Assembly: GCA_035048815.1 (NCBI GenBank)
Contig: JAUCBN010000032.1
Span: 14,657,501 to 14,721,500, forward strand
Source: Abelmoschus esculentus
Lineage: Eukaryota > Streptophyta > Magnoliopsida > Malvales > Malvaceae
Direction of reading: 5' to 3'
Length of the DNA stretch: 64,000 nucleotides
Position numbers and translations under genes: made by a program. A model generated the notes under the pieces. It was not told the origin of the DNA and made no database searches. It worked only from the letters and a program-made list of their open reading frames with translations. Of the stretch, positions 21,354 to 32,508 are shown one piece after another; positions within the stretch are counted from its first letter, which is position 1, and each line of letters starts with the position of its first letter.

Positions 21354-22112
21354 CTTTGAGTGAAAAGAAAGAAGACAAACTAAGAAAGCTTAAAACTTTC
21401 TTTAATGGAAGAGGAGTAAGTTTTCGGCTATGGAGAGTTTTTGGGGAAGAAGAATATGAAGGATAAAGGTAAAAATAATAAAGGTGAAACCTTTATTATC
21501 TTAGTGGGGTTATGGGCTAGAGACGTGTGGAGGGGGTTAATTGGTGATGGGGAATAAAGGTGTCAGGTTGTTTAATAGGAGAGAGAGAAGGCTAAATTTG
21601 AAATTCAAAATAAAATAAGGAAAAGGCTCCTCCCTTTGTCTTTTGCCTCCCAAAGTTTCTAAGTATGGTTTCCTACTTTTCTCCTTCTTTTTCCTTCAGT
21701 CGTCCGCCTCCAAGGGTGTAAAATAACCTAAAAAAAGGATTAAAAGAAAGGATTAAAAGGATTAAACAAATTAAAACAAATAAAAAAAACATGACGATTA
21801 TTTATTTAAGAATAGGAGTAAACTGAAAATACCATGACATTTCAGTATGTCATGCATCTATCAAATACGCTGTAGGTTTATCTTGCATCACGTGGGCTCC
21901 AGTGTAAATCTTCAAACGCTGGCCATTAACTTTAAAAATTGTCCAATCTTTTGGATTCTTGATGTCTACAGCTCAATGGGGTATACATGGTGAATCTCAA
22001 ATGGCCCGGACCACCTCGATTTCAGCTTCCCAGGGAAGAGTTTCAGCCTTGAATTGAATAGGAGTACATGTTGTCTCGCATGAACATGCCGTGGCAAAAT
22101 TGCTTGATCATG
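21354..22112. other. Spacer between Athila-A integrase and env-position ORF
   Basis: About 760 bp with no long frame. It is A/T-rich near 21720-21800, with simple A-runs. The last part (21880-22110) still shows decayed integrase C-terminal coding on the minus strand. Otherwise nothing recognisable. Confidence 0.5.
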
Positions 22113-22760
22113 TCATCGCTTGGTTCGCTCCTTGTAGAGTTTAGCATTCTCATAAGCTTGGGTCCTGAATTTCTCCATCCTATTCAACTCTTGAAGTCTT
22201 CTCTCACCAGCTAAATCGGCGTCCAAATTGAGTTTCTTGATTGCCCAATAAGCCCTATGCTCTAGTTCGACCAGGAGGTGACAAGCTTTATCATAGACTA
22301 ACTTATATAGAGGCATCCCTAGTGGGGTTTTGAAAGTTGTTCGGTACGCCCACAACGCTTCATCAAGCTTTGGTGACCAATCTTTCATTCTCAGATTCAC
22401 CACTTCTTCCAAAATTTGCTTGATCTCACGATTGGAAACCTCGGCTTGCCCATTGGTTTGGGGATGATAAATCATGGCAATTTTGTGTCGCACCCCATAT
22501 CTTTGTAATGCCTTGACAATTAACTTGTTGTCAAAATGGGTGCCTTCATCACTGATGATAGCCCTTGGCACACCAAGTCTTGTGAAAATGTGCTTATGTA
22601 GAAATTTAAGCACTGTCTTTGCATCGTTCCTTGGTGTTGCAATGGCTTCAACCCATCTAGACACGTAGTCTACTACCAAAAGGATGTATAGATCTCCAAA
22701 TGAGGATGAGAATGGTCCCATAAATTCTATACCCCATACGTCAAATAACTCGACCTCCAA
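22113..22760 (-). CDS. Athila-A integrase core
   Basis: A 215-codon frame with the gypsy integrase core: FDVWGIEFMGPF (first D), IISDEGTHFDN (second D) and NGQAEVSNREIKQILE (E). YHPQTNGQAEVSNRE and ALWAYRTTFKTPLG identify the Athila branch. The upstream HHCC zinc module is in the next frame, separated by a TAG at 22809-22811 in a CDRCQKTGNI context, where Q is expected. After residue 170 it continues through the K/E-rich tail. It would integrate the element cDNA. Confidence 0.9.
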   Translation of the reverse strand: MEVELFDVWGIEFMGPFSSSFGDLYILLVVDYVSRWVEAIATPRNDAKTVLKFLHKHIFTRLGVPRAIISDEGTHFDNKLIVKALQRYGVRHKIAMIYHPQTNGQAEVSNREIKQILEEVVNLRMKDWSPKLDEALWAYRTTFKTPLGMPLYKLVYDKACHLLVELEHRAYWAIKKLNLDADLAGERRLQELNRMEKFRTQAYENAKLYKERTKR

Positions 22761-22808
22761 TATATTTTGTCGTGGTATTTCATGCCGTCTGGAGATGTTC
22801 CCAGTTTT

Positions 22809-23426
22809 CTAACATCGGTCGCAGGCTTGGTAAAATGCCTGGGCATCTTTGAATAAGGTAGGCCAATAAAAAACTGATTGGAGGACTTTTGCAACAGTCC
22901 TCATTCCTCCAAAGTGACCTCCACATGGGCCTGTGTGACAGTGATGTAGGATATCACGTTGCTCTTCTTCAAGCACACATCTTCGGATAATTTGATCGGC
23001 ACAACTCTTGAACAGGTATGGTTCATCCCAGAAATATGAACGCGCGTCATGTCTGAACTTCTTCCTTCCCTGGGTAGTCATGTCAAAAGGCAAAACACCA
23101 CTAACGAGAAAATTAGCAAGGTCAGCATACCACAGAATTGTTGTGGCATAAAGAATTTTCTCATCAGGAAATTTATCATGTATATCAATTTTTTCATGAC
23201 ATTCCAGGTTAACTTCTAGCCTAGAAAGATGATCAGTAACTTGGTTCTCGGTTCCCTTCCTATCTACCACTTCTAAATCAAAATCTTGCAATAGTAGTAT
23301 CCATCTAATGAGCCTAGGTTTGACATCCTTTTTAGTCACTAAGTACTTAATTGTTGAGTGATCGGTGTGAACAATGACCTTAGTGCCTATCAAGTATGAC
23401 CTAAACTTGTCAAATACAAATACCAC
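22809..23426 (-). CDS. Athila-A RNase H C-terminal part and integrase zinc module
   Basis: A 205-codon frame starting inside RNase H: KVIVHTDHSTIKYLVTKKDV, then RWILLLQDFDLEVVDRKG and NQVTDHLSRLE. After a linker comes HCHTGPCGGHFGGMRTVAKV and ACDRC, the HHCC zinc-binding fold of integrase. It follows RT by gene order, but the RT lies beyond the copia insertion at 33965-34679. The stop at 22809-22811 is a probable CAG to TAG change. Confidence 0.9.
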   Translation of the reverse strand: MVFVFDKFRSYLIGTKVIVHTDHSTIKYLVTKKDVKPRLIRWILLLQDFDLEVVDRKGTENQVTDHLSRLEVNLECHEKIDIHDKFPDEKILYATTILWYADLANFLVSGVLPFDMTTQGRKKFRHDARSYFWDEPYLFKSCADQIIRRCVLEEEQRDILHHCHTGPCGGHFGGMRTVAKVLQSVFYWPTLFKDAQAFYQACDRC

Positions 23427-23522
23427 GACAAGTAACTCTTTCTTTGTGGTAGTATAGTTAAGTTGTGCATCATTTAAAGTACGGCTAGCATAATAAAAAA
23501 CTTGAAAAATTTTACCTTGAAG

Positions 23523-23770
23523 CTACCCCAAAACTGCCCCCACGACGTAGTTGCTCGTGTCGCACATCAGCTCGAACGTTAGTGTCCAATCTGGGGGAAC
23601 AACAATTGGTGCAGTGATCGAGCTTTGTTTCAGATTTGTGAAAGCGCCATGACATTTTTGATCGAACACAAAAGGTTGGTTTTGTTGCAACAACATGCAC
23701 AAGGGCTTGGAGATATTGGAGAAATCCTTGATGAATCTCCGGTAAAATCCTGCGTGTCCAAGGAAACTTC
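23523..23770 (-). pseudogene. Athila-A RT connection and RNase H start, cut by the copia element
   Basis: The frame reads SFLGHAGFYRRFIKDFSNIS, then FELMCDTSNYVVGAVLG (first RNase H aspartate). Its N-terminal residues up to 23798 derive from the copia LTR, so the true Athila coding begins at 23770. The immediately preceding part of the protein (GIEVDRAKIEMIKKLSPP...) is found at the left end of 33965-34280, showing where the copia element landed. Bases 23427-23522 are decayed RNase H. Confidence 0.85.
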
Positions 23771-25285
23771 TGTTAGAATATGCCCAGAGACCAATCATAT
23801 GATGATTGTATGGATACTTTTATTTACCAATTTTATTGAATAAAGACATTTTCATTATTGTTTTCAGATATATGTGTCACATAAACTGAGAAATAATAAG
23901 GTTCATATAATAATATATGTATTATTATTAAAAGATCCTTGTTCAAGTATTATTATGGGTTTGGACAATAATAGTGCGCTTAAGACTAACATGTGATTAA
24001 TTGATGAAAATGAGCTATCATTGACATAGAGATGTCAGAATTAATACATGAATATATTAGTAGAGAATAATATATTGGATTGACCCACTATGAGCATATA
24101 TCTTGGATTATTATGTGACGGTCACGATAGTGCTCATAGTGATAACTATATGTATGATCCTTAGACTTGAGATGTAATATATGTAGTGAGATGTAATTAA
24201 AAGTAGTGAGATGTAAATAGTTACACTAATATTTTGTTTTATTTTTTGATGCAATTAAATGTGTTTCGTAATTAGTTGCACTATAAAAACTGATATTGGA
24301 CATATTATAATATATGTAGTGAGATGGATAATCAAGATAGGATTTGTCCTTCCTACATAATAGAAAAATATATCAAAGGCCACTTGATTGAGTGAGACTA
24401 GAAATGCATGACCAGGCTTGAATACATTGATATGAGATATCACAAATTATTCATTAAAAGTAGTTCACTCTAGATATCAAGAAACATTAAAATAGGCTAT
24501 ACAAGTGTGACTGTTTCAAGACTTGTGCCTATTAAAGATATAAAAGGACAAAAGGATATAATACAATAAGAGAGTTGGTCACGGACATGAAACATCGAAT
24601 CATGATCTCTTGTAACTTAGATGACAATGATATATTACTAGATGGCACTCATTGTTTATAATATTTGAATTGTTCTAATATTATTACTAATGTTACAATG
24701 AGCCTATAGGATCGCACCTAATGGTTGAAAAGGAGCAGAAATTTATATATATATAAACATATATATATGTATGTATAAGTAGTTTATATTTAATTTCAGA
24801 TTTTAAGCAAAGGATATATATATAATTAAAGTAATTATATCCCCTTTTAAATTTGAATTAAATATAGATTCCGAAATTTAAGGAAATAATTAATGTAGTT
24901 AATTCCTTTAAAAAAATTCGGAATAAAACTCTTATACCTAGGTTTACACCTATATAAAGGTTTTATTTGGTCTAGCAGCCACATATCAGATAATTCCGAA
25001 TTTCAAACCCTAGAATCACGAAAAACAGTTTTTTTCGAGATTTGCTCTCTTAACCTGGTGAACTGAGTAGAGGGTCGAGACGATATTCGTGGAGGCTAAA
25101 GATTCGAATTGTCGAACGATCGTGATTACAGAAAATTCAGTTTTTGTTTTTGCTGTTTATCAAGGAACCCAATGTAAATTATCGTAACTCTTCCTCTTGA
25201 TTCCGGATTAAACGTACATGGATCACTAGAAAGACCGTCATAATTTTGTTCCGCTGTGCCATGGGGCGTGTTGGCGGTCCCAATA
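23771..25285 (+). repeat. Copia 5' LTR
   Basis: TGTTAG...TCCCAATA, 1515 bp. The expected terminal CA reads TA. It is collinear with the solo LTR at 57999-59450, including TATGCCCARAGACC and the CCATGGGG-GTG stretch near the end. TATATA-rich sequence at 24745-24772 and a TATATAAAGG box near 24950-24959 make the promoter and transcript start likely in the second half. No gene inside. Confidence 0.9.
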
Positions 25286-25286
25286 G

Positions 25287-25299
25287 TGGTATCAAAGCC
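25287..25299 (+). other. Copia primer-binding site
   Basis: TGGTATCAAAGCC starts one base after the LTR end. It matches the initiator-Met tRNA PBS TGGTATCAGAGC with one change. Confidence 0.85.
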
Positions 25300-26684
25300 A
25301 CTTGTACGATCCGTAATCGGGTTAAATACTTGGATGATGCGATATGTATGAGATGCATAATTTGTTTTACTATATCGGTAATATAAAATTTGATATTGCT
25401 AGTCGATTAGGGATACGATTATTATGTTAATCTGTTAATTACAGTCACCATGTTGTTACAAGGGTTTTACGATAATCATATGTCAATCGTTGACATAGTG
25501 ATCGACGAAAGTGCGATAGCAGATCGCATCAAGGAAAAAGGAATAATTTTTATTTTGATATGGAAAAATCTAAGGGATTTTAAAAATCCCGAAAACACGA
25601 TTCTGTTGATAAATCTTATCAAATCGTGATGTTTTTCCTAGAAAAATAATCGTTATTTTTCTAAATTTCCTGTCGTGGCCCATATTGGTAATATTAAAGA
25701 TTTCTTGATAGCATATACATGATATGTTTGCTTTGCACGGTGTTTGATATGCATGGTTATAGCCCTTGCTTTTACAATAGTTGTAAATTTTAAATACGAC
25801 ATGCGTGTCGTGCCTTTCTCTATCTCTGTTGTACTTCTCTTCTCATCTTACTCCCTCGTATGTAAAACGAGTTTCTATAATTGTAATATTATTCCAAGAA
25901 GCAATCAAGACGTTTGGAGGAAAGGCGAGAATATGCTTGAGCAGCAGTTTCAGTATAGAATTAGGGTTTTAAGGTTCTCTCATTGGCTTGGGATGGGCCA
26001 CCTTAGTTCTTTATTTGAGACTATAACCATTGCAATCTTTTTATTTTATATATATCATGTATGTGATGCAATGTATGATATATATCTTTCACTCGCATAT
26101 ATTAATGAGATCAATAAAGGCCAGATTAAAAGAAATAACGATGTGATATTTAATGTTTTCCTTCAAATTAATCTAAGTTAAAATTAGCCGTCCAATATTT
26201 ACCCTTGTTAAGGCCTTGATCGATCTTATATGGATTTTTCCAAAGCATTAACACATAAGTCCATCTTGGTTAAACGCGAAGAATAAACACATGATATTCT
26301 TCAGTCAAAATATTTATCGTAACTTAGTTAGGTTGTTCTAATAGGATTAGAAACCTAAAGGCGAAGTATTTAGTTAAGTCATGAGATGACTGACTGAACA
26401 AGAGTTGTTCACCAAATGGAGGAGTTACATGAGATGTAATTAGTAAAGGGTTACTTACCTAAATAACCTCTGTCCTAAAAGAAAAGTCAAAGTTGATTTA
26501 AGAAATTGGTGAACTATGGATCCTCAGTCACTAGAAAAATTTTCGTCAAATTTTTCCGAAATTAAAAACGAGAGGGGTTTTTAATTTTGAACAAAATAGT
26601 AGGAGTATTTTATAAACAAAGTCCTATTTATAATATTTCAAATTGGTAAATTTATATTATGTATTTCCATTATTGTAGATCTAA
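25300..26684 (+). other. Copia untranslated leader
   Basis: About 1.4 kb between PBS and gag. It contains a 145-codon frame at 25744-26181 with no recognisable domain and biased hydrophobic composition typical of AT-rich non-coding DNA. I do not call it a gene. Several ATGs precede gag. Confidence 0.6.
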
Positions 26685-27684
26685 ATGACAAACAACACTA
26701 TATCATTGCGAACACTCCTTGAGAACGAGAAACTCAATGGTGTAAACTTCCTTGATTGGTTCCGTAATTTGAGAATTATTCTCAAACAAGAAAGAAAGGA
26801 ATATGTTATTGAAGAACCTGTTCTAGATGAACCGGCAACTAATGCTTCTAGAGCTGACAAAGAAAAGTTTAAGAAACATATAGATGACATGTTAGATGTC
26901 GGATGTCTTATGCTTGCTACCATGACTCCTGATCTTCAGAAGCAACATGAGGACATGGTTGCATATGATATGATTCAAAACCTCAAATAAATATATGAGG
27001 AGCAAGCACATCAAGAGAGGTATGAGACCTCTAAAGCTCTATTTCAGTGCAAAATGGTAGAGGAATCTCCTGTAGGAGCTCATGTCATTAAGATGATAGG
27101 CTATATCCAAACGTTGGAAAAGCTAGGTTTTCCTCTCAAGGATGAATTGGATACTGATGTTATTCTACAATCGTTGCCGAATAGCTTCAATCAATTTGTC
27201 TTTAATTTCAACATGAATGAAATGAACAAAACTTTGCCACAGTTACTTGGCATGTTACGAACTGCTGAGAAAAATATGTTTAAAGGTGGACCTAAGCCCA
27301 TTCTGATGGTCTGCAAGGACAAAGGAAAAGGAAAGGCAATGACAAAGTACAAGGGTAAAGGTAAGCCTATACCCAAAGGACATGATGCACTGAAACCCAA
27401 AGGGGCAGTTGAAGGAAAATGTTTCTACTGCAATAAGACCGGACACTGGAAAAGAAATTGTCTCATTTACCTTGAAGAGGTCAAGAAGGCAAAGGCAGAT
27501 GGTGTATCTGCTTCAGGTATTTATGTTATCGATGTGAATCTGTCAACATCTTCTTCTTGGGTATTAGATACCGGTTGTGGTTCCCACATCTGTACGTTTA
27601 TACAGGGATTGCAAAAGAGAAGGAATCTAGCTTAGGGAGATGTAGACCTACAAGTGAGAAATGGAGCAAGAGTTACTGCATTAG
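26685..27684 (+). pseudogene. Copia gag, zinc knuckle and start of protease
   Basis: Gag starts at ATG 26685 with SLRTLLENEKLNGVNFLDWF, the typical copia gag opening (UBN2-like). An in-frame TAA at 26987-26989 interrupts it, after which the same frame continues (IYEEQAHQERYETSKALF). The nucleocapsid knuckle is CFYCNKTGHWKRNC (CX2CX4HX4C) near 27420-27461, preceded by a basic GK-rich stretch. The protease begins at WVLDTGCGSHIC (near 27560) with its active-site D-T-G. A stop follows at 27633-27635. Athila-B is inserted at 27685 within the protease. Confidence 0.85.
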
Positions 27685-27790
27685 TGATGAGTGCCTAAGA
27701 GGCAGTTATTTACTACCCTTCCCATGGTACTTTATGCATCTATTATACACCAACTTGAACCGAATTATGAACTCTTTGCTCAAATACTAG
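27685..27790 (+). repeat. Athila-B 5' LTR remnant
   Basis: The 106 bp from TGATGAGTGCC to CAAATACTAG match the first 106 bp of the 3' LTR at 32509. The remaining LTR, PBS and gag N-terminus are deleted: the next bases encode gag residues homologous to Athila-A gag near 36800 (ANGTLLDRAPVEAIEIL). Confidence 0.9.
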
Positions 27791-28929
27791 ACGCTCCCGC
27801 AAATGGGACACTTTTGGATAGAGCACCCGTGGAAGCCATTGAAATTCTGAACAAACTCGCAAGAAACGATTTCCAATTTCCCACATCAAGGCGAGGAGGA
27901 ATGAGACGTCATGCCACAGCCCATGAATTAGATACTTCAAGTTCGGTGGCAGCACAATTGGCTTCTCTGACCAAGATGGTTCAAAATATGCAAGCCCAAA
28001 GAAGCATACATGAGGTTAAGGCAGTTAACTAATCGGATTACATGCCAGATGAAGAGACCAACCTATATGTTGGAAATTATAACAGAAACAACCCAATGAT
28101 GTCCAACATTTATAACCTATCTTGGAAAAGGCATCCGAATTTTTCATAGAGTAACCCTAACAATGCCTTGAATCCAACTACTCAAGTCCCTGGATTCCAG
28201 CATCAGAGAGAGAACCTGCCGCAGCAGAACACTCAGCAGCCTATGCCACAATAGCAGGTACAACAGCAACAGTCTCTAAACGTACTGACAGATTCTCTCA
28301 CAGCTTTTATGTCAAAGACTGATGCTTACATGATGGAGAATAGCCTCTTCATGAAGCGTACTATTGACTTCATGAAAAGAACTGAGATAAGAATGCAGAA
28401 CCAGGAGGCCACAATAAAATCCTTAAAAACCCAGGTTGGTCAATTCGCCCAACGACAAAATGCTCGACCACCAGGAGGTTTACCTAGCAATACTGAAGTT
28501 GCTAAGGTATTAAGCCACGAGTAATGCAAAGTAATCACAACTAGAAGTGGCTTACAATTGAAAGATAAAGAAGGGATCTCAACCGAAAGAGTCCAACCAG
28601 AAAAGCAACATTATGAGGACTCAAAGGCTGAGCAGGACCCTGCCGAAAGCTCTACCACGGCAACAGAACTAGCGGTATCAGAACCACCTGCCGAGGCAGT
28701 TACAGATAAATTCACCCCAGGTATTAAACTCAATATCCAAGGAAACCTGAAGGATATCAGACCACCACCTCCTTTCCCACAGAGGTTGAAGAAGCAAAAG
28801 CAGGACCACCAATTTCAGAAGTTCCTAGACATCTTGAAGCAGGTCCATATCAACTTGCCACTAGTTGAGGCTATTGAACAAATGACCAACTATGCCAAGT
28901 TCTTAAAGGACATAGTATCCAAACGATGA
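27791..28929 (+). pseudogene. Athila-B gag, N-terminally deleted
   Basis: Frames 27691-28032 (starting in the LTR remnant), 28309-28524 and 28558-28929. Homologous to Athila-A gag: ANGTLLDRAPVEAIEILNKL, ARNDFQFPTSRRGG, LASLTKMVQNMQAQ. The middle (28030-28300) is Q-rich with stops near 28030, 28148 and 28255. The third frame is an acidic linker ending in PPPPFPQRLKKQKQDHQFQKF, LDILKQVHINLPLVEAIEQM and YAKFLKDIVS, the conserved Athila block before protease, cut by TGA at 28927. Confidence 0.85.
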
Positions 28930-28950
28930 AGGCTAGGAGAATTTGAAACA

Positions 28951-29631
28951 GTGGCAGCCACTGAAGGTTGCATGACCATGCTGCATAATTGCATGCCACC
29001 AAAGCTAAAAGATCCTAGATGCTTCACAATTCCTTGTGCTATTGAGGATGGTTATAAAGGAAAGGCCCTATGCGACTTGGGAGCAAGCATCAACTTAATG
29101 CCCAAATCAGTCTTTCAGAAACTTGGAATAGGACGGGAAAAACCAACAACAGTACTGCTCCAAGTTGCGGATCGGTCCTATGTGCACCCTGAAGGCAAAA
29201 TTGAGGACATTCTGGTGAAGGTTGATAAGTTTATATTTCCTGCCTACTTTCTTGTCCTTGAATGTGAAGCCGACGACAATGCACCGATCATATTGGGTCG
29301 ACCTTTCCTTGTTACGGGACGCACCATCATTGATGTGGAAAATGGAGAACTCACAATACGAATAAATGATAAACAAGTAAAGTTGAACGCCTTCCATAAT
29401 CTTCCAAATTCAGACGCTCCAGCAGAATGTAAGGCTCTTCATACATCGAACCAAGGTACTAAAACATCCTGCCTAGGCAGCACACTCTACAGACTATTCG
29501 GTAAAAGAATAAAACCTAAAGGAGAAGCCGAATGCACTGAAGGGACTGGCCAACTCATGAAGAAAGATACGGGCCAAAAAGAGAGAATGAAAATGGGAGA
29601 TGCATTCATATGCACTCCACAAGTAACATAA
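28951..29631 (+). CDS. Athila-B retropepsin-like protease
   Basis: A 226-codon frame with the Athila protease: FTIPCAIEDGYKGKALCDLG-ASINLMPKSVF (active site D-L-G near residue 43), VADRSYVHPEGKIEDILVKV, CEADDNAPIILGRPFLVTGR and a DVENGELTIRI end. The D-L-G-A-S form is normal for Athila. After residue 150 the chain continues 70 residues into a K/E-rich tail and stops at TAA 29629-29631. In full Athila elements RT would begin shortly after; here it does not. Confidence 0.85.
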   Translation: MAATEGCMTMLHNCMPPKLKDPRCFTIPCAIEDGYKGKALCDLGASINLMPKSVFQKLGIGREKPTTVLLQVADRSYVHPEGKIEDILVKVDKFIFPAYFLVLECEADDNAPIILGRPFLVTGRTIIDVENGELTIRINDKQVKLNAFHNLPNSDAPAECKALHTSNQGTKTSCLGSTLYRLFGKRIKPKGEAECTEGTGQLMKKDTGQKERMKMGDAFICTPQVT

Positions 29632-30071
29632 TATCTTCCCTTCAAATTTAATTAGGATTAGTTTATATTATTTTCAGTATTTTATGTTATTATGTTTTAT
29701 TTTCAGTATTTTTAATTTTTTTTAAAATAAAGTTATGAATGCAGGAAAAATTATGCCAAAGCAGAAAGTCTGCTGCCGCGGCAATACACTGTGTTAGAAT
29801 CGCAGAATTCCTAACAGGCCGAAACAGCATAACGGCTCTCTGCCGAGAAACCCGCCGCGACAGTAACTGTGCATCAAGGCAGTAAATGCCTAACGGCTAC
29901 TTTTAAACAGTCATATAGCCTATATAAGCAACCTCATTGCTGAGCATTATTTACTTTGCATTCTTTCTATTTTACTTCCTTTCATAATCTTGCTCTCACT
30001 ACGTCTTGCAATTTTCAGAACAATCTCTATTCACTCCAGAAATTCTCAAACCACCCTCCACGAACAATTCA
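29632..30071. other. Junction replacing the pol region in Athila-B
   Basis: 440 bp of AT-rich sequence (TTATTTTCAG appears twice, at about 29664 and 29699) followed by a GC-richer stretch with CTGCCGCGGCA-like motifs and a TATATAAGC box near 29922. No coding. It sits where about 3 kb of RT, RNase H and integrase would be in a full element. Confidence 0.7.
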
Positions 30072-31488
30072 ATGGCTTCTTACACAAGATTCTCCCCAAC
30101 CACTATGGTTGACAGATTCAACCGATCATTCGTTGCTCGGAAACTATGGGAAGAGCAGGGATTTCAACAAAACAATGAAATGTACTTCGGCATTGAATAA
30201 TACTTATTTAACAAGATTCAGCATCAGGATTGGGAGGCTTTCTGCCTACAACTTCCACCGACGAATGCTACAATTTTACTTGAATTCTACGCACATGGGC
30301 CGAGAAAGGACACCCTCTTAATCCACTACCGAGGCAAGCCTGTGCAACTTGATGCCAAAGTCATCAATGACTTTTATGGTCTCACACCCACACAGGATGA
30401 TCACGTCGACTACGTAGACAGTATCACCATTCAAGACTATGAGGAAATTAAAGATGAGCTTTGTTAAAGCAACACTTCATGGGAAACCGATGCCCATAAG
30501 GGTTCAGTAACACGGCAGAGTCTAATACCCAAAGCTAAGATGTGGTGTACTTTTTTCAAGAAACGACTTATCCCAATCTCCCATAAAAACACAGTGGATC
30601 GCAAAAGATTGGTGTTGATCCAGTCTATCATCAAGAAGAGAAGCATCAACGTTGGAGAGATCATTCTTCACAAAATCCGTGAATATGGTAAGAAGGAACA
30701 TGGACCGCTTTACTTCCCATGTTTAATCTCTGCCTTATGCATTAATGCAGGAGTTCGGTTAAAGACACGGATGAATACACGCCAACTCGGTAGGGATGGA
30801 CAAGAGATTTCAACCATCGTGTTATGCAGATCACATAGGCAGAACCTGTTCAGGCAACACCATAGTAGTTTTCTACCGATTTCACCGCCAGAGGGCAATA
30901 TTCAACAGAGACAACAGCCTCTGCCGAGCCGACTGCCGCAGCAAACCCATACCAAGAAATTCTGCAAAGGATGACAGCCATGGACCTTCACCAATAGCGC
31001 TACATGGAGTACCAGCACGACTTCAACACGTCTTTAGCCAATATGCTGACCCAGAATTTTCCCACCCACAGGATGCAGTTTCCAGATTTCCCTCCCAACA
31101 TTTTCATCTCTACAGCACCTTACACAGAGACAACACCTGCTTCAGGGCCTAGACCATTCTTTACCACTAGGCCACAACAACAGTTTCACGCTACCGGCCC
31201 ACCCAGACCTGCGGGCACGACCGCAACATCATCAAGTAACATACAACCATCAAAGAGGAGAGCTGACTTCAACTCTCCACCATAGAATTCTATCCCCATA
31301 GGCAGTTTTTCTGAAGATAGTCTTTCTCGACAAATTGATGAGTATGTACATGAGAGCTCATCACATAACCAAGAAAGAATACCAACTGCCGAGTTTGGGG
31401 GAGAAATAGAGGTGATGCATATTGATGAAGAAGAAGATGGAGATGAAGTTACAGCCCTACTGCAGAAACAAACGCCCACCGAAGTATA
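30072..31488 (+). pseudogene. Athila-B env-position ORF (putative plant transposon protein domain)
   Basis: Starts at ATG 30072 (MASYTRFSPTTMVDRFNR). Stops (for example TAA near 30198 and TAA near 30466) and frameshifts divide it. Core segments (ILLEFYAHGPRKDT, LLIHYRGKPVQLDAKVINDF, KMWCTFFKKRLIPISHKNT, YFPCLISALCINAGV) align with the same segments of Athila-A. A Q/P-rich region (31004-31285) and an acidic tail (HIDEEEDGDEV near 31420) follow, ending with TAG at 31486-31488. No signal peptide or membrane helix is evident. The LWEEQGF and LISALC motifs place it in the plant transposon protein family often annotated beside Athila LTRs. Confidence 0.75.
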
Positions 31489-32469
31489 GTCGCCCCGGTA
31501 GGCAAAAACACAACAATCACCAGGATAAGGATCAAGAATGAAAGCATTAGCCGGAATACCTAGGAGGGCAGTTATTTCCAAAAGCTCTTCTGAATCACAA
31601 TCAGAATCTATTTAATCCCTGCTGTTTTACTATCCTTGTTTTCTTTTGTTGTTTGCATTATATTTTGAGCATTGAGGATAATGCTCGGTTTGAGTTTGGG
31701 GGAGAGTGTAGGTGTAGAAGCACTGCCGAGGCCATCCAATGTCGCAGCATTACCATAAAGGGAGTAAATTTTTTCTAAAATATTTTTTTAATATTCGCTT
31801 TTCTTGAATTTATGTTTGTAATCTTACACTGCCCTACGTCAGCTTTGCTTTAGTTTACTCCTTTAAGATAGAAATATTTCTCCTTACCATGGCCAAGTTC
31901 TGTTTTGAAGGGATAACCATAGGATACTCATGGAATAGAACTTAGAAGCTTGCTTTAGGGTTAGAAAGAAAATAAACACTTTTTGGACTTGTTTGATTTA
32001 GGAGTTCTTTTAATAAACTTAGGTGGTAAAGACTTAGAACTTTTTGGAAAAATAACTAGAGGTGCCTATCACCGGCTCTATTTTTGCTCTCCTTCATGCT
32101 AGGGGTACCCGGAATTGGCTCTAGTATGCTAAATAGGTGGTTAATAAGAAAAAGAATTAATAAGAAAAAGAAAAAAATAGAAAATGCATATCTTGAGGTG
32201 CCCGAAATTGGCTCAAGACTTGTTGTTTTAAGGAGATAGCTTCAGTCCAAGAGTCTATTTATCTTGAACTTAGAGTTTATCTAAGAAAGCCTTGAATCAG
32301 CCTTGTCCATAAAATGCACACACTCGCCTAGCCCTATAGTTTATTTCTTAGTAGAAGTCCTTGGGTAAACTAATGGCTAAAACGGAGAGATAGACATGAC
32401 CATGGTGGGGAGAATAGGTGGAAGAGTAAGACCAAAGGGGAGTAAGGTTCGGCAATTTGATGTTTTGCA
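31489..32469. other. Athila-B 3' non-coding region
   Basis: No gene. It holds the internal hairpin/polypurine module at 31669-31704 and several short repeats: the phrase GGTGCCYRxxAxxGGCTC recurs near 32070, 32105 and 32200. Imperfect A-rich repeats (AATAAGAAAAAG) are at 32146-32175. Confidence 0.6.
31669..31704 (+). other. Athila-B internal hairpin plus polypurine module
   Basis: GCATT-GAGGAT-AATGC (31669-31684) followed by GAGTTTGGGGGAG (31692-31704). It is the same arrangement and nearly the same sequence as Athila-A 19694-19729, about 0.8 kb upstream of the LTR-adjacent module. Confidence 0.8.
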
Positions 32470-32508
32470 TTGCTTGAGGACAAGCAATAGTTCGAGTTTG
32501 GGGGTATT
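32470..32508 (+). other. Athila-B polypurine tract with upstream hairpin
   Basis: TTGCTTG-AGGA-CAAGCAA (32470-32487) followed by GAGTTTGGGGG (32494-32504) and TATT, directly before the LTR start TGATGAG at 32509. It is identical in stem and loop to Athila-A 18810-18827. Confidence 0.85.

Noticed and set aside
20321..31488. Env-position ORFs as true envelope genes of an infectious retrovirus
   Set aside because: No signal peptide, glycosylation-rich ectodomain or terminal membrane helix is visible, and both copies match each other as a plant transposon protein domain.
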